NCBI GenBank assembly: GCA_947446925.1
Contig: CANFHU010000001.1
Span: 372,001-436,000 of the forward strand
From: Flavobacteriia bacterium
Lineage (GTDB): Bacteria > Bacteroidota > Bacteroidia > Flavobacteriales_D > Crocinitomicaceae
Reading direction: 5' to 3'
DNA: 64,000 nt
The translations under genes were made by a program, and so were the position numbers. The number at the start of each line of letters is the position of its first letter. Position 1 is the first letter of the stretch. A model generated the notes under the pieces. It was not told where the DNA came from, did not search any database, and worked only from the letters and a program-made list of their open reading frames with translations. Of this stretch, positions 59,585 to 64,000 are shown piece after piece.

Positions 59585-59965
59585 ATGATTATGACAGAAT
59601 CAAAATACGAGAAAGTACAACTTCAAATAGAAGCTCTACTTCAAAAAAGTATAAATAACGGAGGATTTAAAGTATTGTCTTCCGACGAAGTTGCTTTGCT
59701 TAACAAGTTATCATTGGCTGCCGAACAATACGAAGATAATCTTCAAATGATGCCTATTAAAACGCCAACAACATTAGTAGAAATGATTCGCTATAAAATG
59801 TTTGAAATGAATTTAAAGCAAAAACAACTAGCTAACCTACTTGAAATTAGTGAAACCAGAATTTCTGAACTGTTGTGTGGTAAACGAAAATTGAATTTAG
59901 AGCTGGCAAAAAAATTACACCAAAAATTAAATATTGATGCTGCTTTTTTGTTGAGTGGGAATTGA
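59585..59965 (+). CDS. HigA-like antitoxin/HTH protein, no adjacent toxin
   Basis: A 126-residue protein with an N-terminal helical extension and a C-terminal XRE helix-turn-helix (MFEMNLKQKQLANLLEISETRISELLCGKRKLNLELA), the HigA plan. A HigB toxin would normally lie upstream, but only repeat DNA is there. Downstream is an opposite-strand gene. It is an orphan antitoxin or a regulator. ATG 59591 (MTESKYEK) is also possible. Confidence 0.8.
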   Translation: MIMTESKYEKVQLQIEALLQKSINNGGFKVLSSDEVALLNKLSLAAEQYEDNLQMMPIKTPTTLVEMIRYKMFEMNLKQKQLANLLEISETRISELLCGKRKLNLELAKKLHQKLNIDAAFLLSGN

Positions 59966-60017
59966 AATAGTAGGTTAAATGGTTAACTATTTTTCAATCT
60001 TTTAGATATATCAAGAT

Positions 60018-60653
60018 TCAACTTTGTAAATCATTATATCTAATTGTTTTTGTCCTTGCAGTTGAGTCAATTTTTATCACTTTCCATTCTTCTGAATCCC
60101 ATCTTTTTATATCATTAAACTTATCGTTAATTCCTAATTCAAAAAGAATTTCAACAGAATAATCGCCTAAAAAGTCATCTTCTGAATATGAAATATTTAT
60201 AGCTTTTGATTGCAGTGGTAACTCAGGAAAGTTGTTACTATTAGCTATAAATTGATATTCTTTGATACTTAAATTTTTTGAATTACAAGCTCTAATATTG
60301 CTTGTGCTTTTCTCACAAATACTTAGTTTAAGTGAGTCATTTAAAAAATTTTGTATAATTATCGAAATTGGATAAAGCAACGATAGAAATGAAATAAATA
60401 CAAATGAGTAGATTTTAAAGCGTTGTGAATATTTAATCTCGACTTTATTTTTTATGATTCTATATAAAAATCGACCAATTGATAAAATCATTAGTGAAAC
60501 AATTGGTGATGTTATAATAACTATAAAATCATAAAGTGAAAAAACATTATATATTTCTAAAGCAGCACAGTTTTTACTAAACCAAATTGCAAGTAGATTG
60601 AATATCAACCAAATTAATAAATATATTATTCGATATAGCTTTTTTTTTAACAT
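60018..60653 (-). CDS. Membrane protein of unknown function
   Basis: A 211-residue protein with three or four hydrophobic segments in its first 110 residues (IIYLLIWLIFNLLAIWF; FIVIITSPIVSLMILSIG; YSFVFISFLSLLYPISIII) and a polar C-terminal half with two Cys (SICEKSTSNIRACNS) likely outside the membrane. No family recognised. The composition is very AT-rich. Confidence 0.65.
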   Translation of the reverse strand: MLKKKLYRIIYLLIWLIFNLLAIWFSKNCAALEIYNVFSLYDFIVIITSPIVSLMILSIGRFLYRIIKNKVEIKYSQRFKIYSFVFISFLSLLYPISIIIQNFLNDSLKLSICEKSTSNIRACNSKNLSIKEYQFIANSNNFPELPLQSKAINISYSEDDFLGDYSVEILFELGINDKFNDIKRWDSEEWKVIKIDSTARTKTIRYNDLQS

Positions 60654-60813
60654 GTTTTTTCTAAATCTTTATTCAAACTTAAAAATCTTATATGCCTTAT
60701 ATGGTTCCCCATGAGCAAAGCGAATCCCCCATCTCATCGTCACTTCGTCGCTTCCGTCACTCCGAGCCTAGTTTACCTTGAGCTTAGTTTACCTTGAGCC
60801 TGTCGAAAGGTCA
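60654..60813. repeat. Short imperfect tandem repeat with shared CGTCACTTCGTC word
   Basis: GAGCCTAGTTTACCTT and GAGCTTAGTTTACCTT lie in tandem, followed by GAGCCTGTCGAAAGGT. CATCGTCACTTCGTC also occurs near 40372. Common flavobacterial intergenic DNA by appearance; no gene seen. Confidence 0.5.
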
Positions 60814-61800
60814 CTACAAAATTCCTTTCTTAATCAACAATTGAGCTATTTGTACCGCATTCGTCGCTGCTCCTTTACGCAAGTTATCTGCCACAATCCA
60901 CATATTTAAAGTATTTGCTTGCGATTCATCTCTACGAATTCTTCCCACAAACACATCGTCTTTCCCTTCCGCATATTTCGGCATCGGGTAACTATTTGTT
61001 GTTGGATCATCTTTCAAAGTAATTCCAGATGTTTCGTGTAAGAGTTTACGCACGTCTGCTAATTCGAAATCATTTTCAAATTCAACGTTCACCGCTTCGG
61101 AATGTCCACCAACTACTGGTACACGTACCGCAGTCGCAGTCACTTGAATGCTTGGATCTAAAATTTTCTTAGGCTCATTCATCAACTTCAACTCTTCTTT
61201 TGTGTAACCGTTTTCGGTAAATGAATCACAATGAGGGATACAGTTTTTGTCGATTGGATATGCATACGCCATTTCGCCTGAAATTCCTGCACGCTCATTT
61301 TCCATTTGGGTAACCGCTTTTACTCCTGTTCCTGTAATGGATTGATAGGTAGAAACAATCACACGTTTTATATTGTATTTTCGGTGTAATGGAGCCAATG
61401 CTAATACCATTTGTATGGTACTACAATTTGGATTCGCAATGATTTTATCTTCGGAAGTTAGTATATCTCCATTAATTTCTGGAACGATCAAACATTTCGT
61501 AGGATCCATACGCCAAGCAGAACTATTGTCAATCACAAACGTTCCAACTTCTGCAAATTTTGGAGCCCATTCCAACGAGGTATCTCCTCCAGCTGAAAAA
61601 ATAGCCAAATCTGGTTTCATCGATACTGCGGTAGCCAAACCAACAACGGTACATTCCATACCCCCAAAATCAATTTTTTGACCCACTGATTTTTCAGAGG
61701 CTACTGGAATTAATTCGGTGATTGGAAAACTTTGTTCACGTAATACTTGAAGCATTACATTACCTACCATACCTGTTGCGCCGACTACTGCTACTCTCAT
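60814..61800 (-). CDS. asd: Aspartate-semialdehyde dehydrogenase
   Basis: A 328-residue enzyme that makes aspartate semialdehyde for lysine, threonine and methionine and, in wall-forming bacteria, diaminopimelate. The NADP motif VAVVGATGMVGNVML is at the start; catalytic Cys is in ANPNCSTIQM; substrate Arg/His region in VVGGHSEAVNVEF. ATG 61800 (MRVAVVGATG) is used, as the track start 17 codons upstream would precede the -7 box at 61827. Confidence 0.95.
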   Translation of the reverse strand: MRVAVVGATGMVGNVMLQVLREQSFPITELIPVASEKSVGQKIDFGGMECTVVGLATAVSMKPDLAIFSAGGDTSLEWAPKFAEVGTFVIDNSSAWRMDPTKCLIVPEINGDILTSEDKIIANPNCSTIQMVLALAPLHRKYNIKRVIVSTYQSITGTGVKAVTQMENERAGISGEMAYAYPIDKNCIPHCDSFTENGYTKEELKLMNEPKKILDPSIQVTATAVRVPVVGGHSEAVNVEFENDFELADVRKLLHETSGITLKDDPTTNSYPMPKYAEGKDDVFVGRIRRDESQANTLNMWIVADNLRKGAATNAVQIAQLLIKKGIL

Positions 61801-61826
61801 TTTTCTTAACTTTAATAGATGTGATT

Positions 61827-61834
61827 CAAAATTA
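61827..61834 (-). promoter_or_regulatory. -7 box TAATTTTG for asd
   Basis: TAATTTTG on the minus strand matches TAnnTTTG and ends 26 nt before ATG 61800. Confidence 0.55.
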
Positions 61835-61862
61835 CAATTTTTTAATACCATTGATTTAGTTT

Positions 61863-64000
61863 ATGCGTTACTTTCTATTAATTTTCTGTTCTTTTTTGTA
61901 TTTTATTGATTATGCACAAATTACAGAGACATTTACAGACGGAAATTTTACCTTGAATCCGAATTGGGTAGGTTCTGACACTAAATTTGAGGTCAATAAT
62001 TCCTTTCAATTACACTCAAAAAGCACTACTTCGGATTCTATTTTTTTGGTTCTTGAAAACAAGCTCGATTTTCAAAATTCGGTCGAATGGCACTTCTGGA
62101 TGAAGCATTCTTTCTCTCCATCGAGTAATAATTTTTCTCGTTTTTATTTGATTACCAATATATTAGATTTAAAATCGAATCCGGATGGGTTTTACCTTCA
62201 GTTCGGAGAAACGGGTACCAACGACGCAATTCGACTTTTTAAGCGAAAAAACAGTATTTCTACGCAAATTTGCGCTGGTACAATTGGAGCTATTTCGACC
62301 AATTTTATCACTTCGATCAAAGTTGTTAGAGAGCCATCTGGGGAATGGAAAATCTACTCGGATTTTAATGGTGGTGAAAATTATACACTCGAAGCTTCGG
62401 CAATCGATAATGCGCAAGTGTCTGGTAAATATTCGGGCGTGTATTGTCAATTTACGAAGACCTATGCGACCAAGTTTTATTACGATAATTTTTACTTCGG
62501 ACCCAAAGTTGTCGATAAAACACCACCTACATGCCAACAAATTCAAGTACTCGACAACAAATACCTGAAGTTAACCTTTTCGGAAACGATCGATTCTATC
62601 AGCGCGAATATCCCTGAAAATTATGCATTTATAAATTCGAATTATTCAATTTTCAGTGCTAATCGCATGATAAATACAACATCATGTGTCATTCTCGAAC
62701 TTGATGCACCACTTCAAAACGCGACGAATTATACATTGAGTATTAGTCAAATTTCCGATTTGTCTGGAAATGTGATGCTTCCAGAAACCAAAAACGTGTT
62801 TTACATTATCGCAGAAAAACCAGAAAAAGGAGATGTGATTATCAATGAAATCATGAGCAATCCTAGTCCTGTAGTCGGATTACCAGAAATCGAATACATC
62901 GAAATCTACAACAAAAGCAACAAGTATTTTAACCTCGAAAATTGGATTATAACGGATGGAACGAGCAATGGAAAAATGGCATCCGCTTGGTTAGGACCAC
63001 ATGAATACAAAGTGTTATGCGGTACAAGTGGACTCCCATTTTTGAATCCAGCGGTAGGGGTAACTTCCTTTCCAAGTCTAAATAATTCGGGAGATAAAAT
63101 CACTTTGTTGGATTCACTTGGAAATCGGTTGGATGAGGTGAATTATGCACTTTCTTGGTATAAAATGGACGGAAAATCAACGGGTGGAATTAGCCTCGAA
63201 CGGATAAATCCTTTTCATCCATGTTCGGATGCGTCAAACTGGATGGGTTCAACTCATCCAGATGGTGGTACGCCCAATGAAAAAAATTCGGTGTATGATA
63301 CCTTACCTAATTTTTCACCGATAGCAATTTCGGAACTTAGTGTAATTTCAGATACTTTGCTCGAAATGCATTTTTCAAAACAAGTGGATTCAAGTATGGT
63401 GTTTGAAAATGAGGTAATGTTTACTCCTGAAATAGATTGGAAATCAATAAGTTTTAATAATAATATATTGCAAATTGCTTTTCCAACGTCACTTGAAAAA
63501 TCGAAAGAATATACAATTCAACTTTCTAATTTAAAAGATTGTTGGTTGCACACGTATTCCTTGGCTACAACTTTTGCAAATACCGAAATGATGGATGCCA
63601 AAGATATCGTAATTAATGAGTTACTATTTAATCCTTATCCCGATGGTGCTGATTTTATTGAGTTATACAATAATTCAGAAAAATGGATTAACCTAAAAGG
63701 CCTTACATTATTTTCACTTGAAAAAGGCTTACTATCAAGTCCTAAAGTAATCGAGCAAAATAGAATTCTAAAACCCCATGAGTATGTTTTTCTCACACCT
63801 TCCATTGCTTCTCAAGAAAAAATGTATCCAAACACGAATAAATTACATGGAATACAAATGTCCATTCCAACCATGAATAATGATTCTGGGACGGTTATTC
63901 TAATGTATAACAAGCAGGCGATAGATAAAGCGACGTATGCGGAATCTTGGCACTTTTCGTTAGTGTATGATAAAGAAGGTAAGTCCTTAGAACGTTTAAG
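61863..64000 (+). CDS. Large lamin-tail-domain surface protein, 3' end outside the window
   Basis: An open frame of 712 codons runs from ATG 61863 to the end of the window without a stop, so it is missing from the track. After a signal peptide (to about residue 19, YAQ) a jelly-roll-like domain follows (about 20-225), then an Ig-like SbsA-type segment (LTFSETIDSISANIPENYAF) and a lamin-tail domain (GDVIINEIMSNPSP...EYIEIYN) around residues 325-460. A second Ig-like and a second lamin-tail unit (KDIVINELLFNPYPDGADFIELYN) follow. It is probably a T9SS substrate, although the C-terminus is not visible. Confidence 0.88.
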   Translation, partial: MRYFLLIFCSFLYFIDYAQITETFTDGNFTLNPNWVGSDTKFEVNNSFQLHSKSTTSDSIFLVLENKLDFQNSVEWHFWMKHSFSPSSNNFSRFYLITNILDLKSNPDGFYLQFGETGTNDAIRLFKRKNSISTQICAGTIGAISTNFITSIKVVREPSGEWKIYSDFNGGENYTLEASAIDNAQVSGKYSGVYCQFTKTYATKFYYDNFYFGPKVVDKTPPTCQQIQVLDNKYLKLTFSETIDSISANIPENYAFINSNYSIFSANRMINTTSCVILELDAPLQNATNYTLSISQISDLSGNVMLPETKNVFYIIAEKPEKGDVIINEIMSNPSPVVGLPEIEYIEIYNKSNKYFNLENWIITDGTSNGKMASAWLGPHEYKVLCGTSGLPFLNPAVGVTSFPSLNNSGDKITLLDSLGNRLDEVNYALSWYKMDGKSTGGISLERINPFHPCSDASNWMGSTHPDGGTPNEKNSVYDTLPNFSPIAISELSVISDTLLEMHFSKQVDSSMVFENEVMFTPEIDWKSISFNNNILQIAFPTSLEKSKEYTIQLSNLKDCWLHTYSLATTFANTEMMDAKDIVINELLFNPYPDGADFIELYNNSEKWINLKGLTLFSLEKGLLSSPKVIEQNRILKPHEYVFLTPSIASQEKMYPNTNKLHGIQMSIPTMNNDSGTVILMYNKQAIDKATYAESWHFSLVYDKEGKSLERL

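Noticed and set aside
1-64000. tRNA, rRNA or CRISPR features
   Set aside because: I looked in every gap over about 100 bp for T-loop words (GTTCGAATC or similar), CCA-like ends, rRNA blocks and regularly spaced repeats and found none.

Overview
This 64 kb window is a low-GC (about one third G+C by eye) chromosomal segment of a Bacteroidota bacterium, most likely a flavobacterium and possibly near Crocinitomicaceae/Fluviicola (lineage is inference). The evidence is the -7 promoter motif TAnnTTTG in front of many genes, a type IX secretion (T9SS) C-terminal sorting domain, FISUMP and lamin-tail surface proteins, BBP2/DUF2490-type outer-membrane barrels, a DivIC/FtsB-like protein and Bacteroidota-type heptose epimerase and IleRS. 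No rRNA, tRNA or CRISPR array was seen.

Layout. 0-9.6 kb: YgiQ radical SAM protein; a porin beside a KdpD/KdpE-like two-component pair without kdpFABC; small exported and acidic proteins; DivIC/FtsB-like; SpoIID/LytB; DprA. 9.6-14.8 kb: a tightly packed six-gene operon that starts with poly-gamma-glutamate genes pgsB-pgsC-pgsW and continues into three exported proteins (periplasmic, lipoprotein, beta-barrel). This is the best candidate for an under-described system: a Gram-negative gamma-PGA synthesis and export machine. 14.9-16.2 kb: membrane metallophosphoesterase. 16.2-20.8 kb: accessory island bounded by two 122-123 bp inverted-repeat elements in opposite orientation, holding three related 60-210 bp repeats, a tandemly duplicated membrane gene, a SHOCT protein, an XRE regulator and a HAD protein. 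20.9-31.4 kb: ileS (interrupted in frame by a perfect palindrome), GT4, YjjG, Upp, an ABC exporter, heptose epimerase and an SRPBCC protein.

31.4-44.1 kb: pterin genes (6-pyruvoyl-tetrahydropterin synthase type, folE), a BI-1 protein, an aminotransferase/omega-amidase pair, mgtE, an ArsC/Spx-like protein, a type II toxin-antitoxin pair, saccharopine dehydrogenase, crcB, a large AsmA-like protein and a KilA-N protein. 44.3-46.8 kb: homogentisate and 4-hydroxyphenylpyruvate dioxygenases, each followed by the same covarying hairpin element. 47-51 kb: surface cassette (T9SS protein, two collagen-like proteins, one with FISUMP) and a UDG-fold protein, bracketed by near-identical hairpins. 51-64 kb: bestrophin, a class D beta-lactamase homologue lacking its catalytic residues, SWIM-domain protein, GT9, TauE/SafE, recJ, orphan HigA, asd, and the start of a large lamin-tail adhesin-like protein that runs off the window.

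Cross-cutting themes are phenylalanine/tyrosine and lysine catabolism, envelope assembly (LPS heptose, gamma-PGA, AsmA, barrels), and many palindromic or hairpin repeats. Starts were moved downstream of the ORF-track start wherever a promoter box or family alignment required it.
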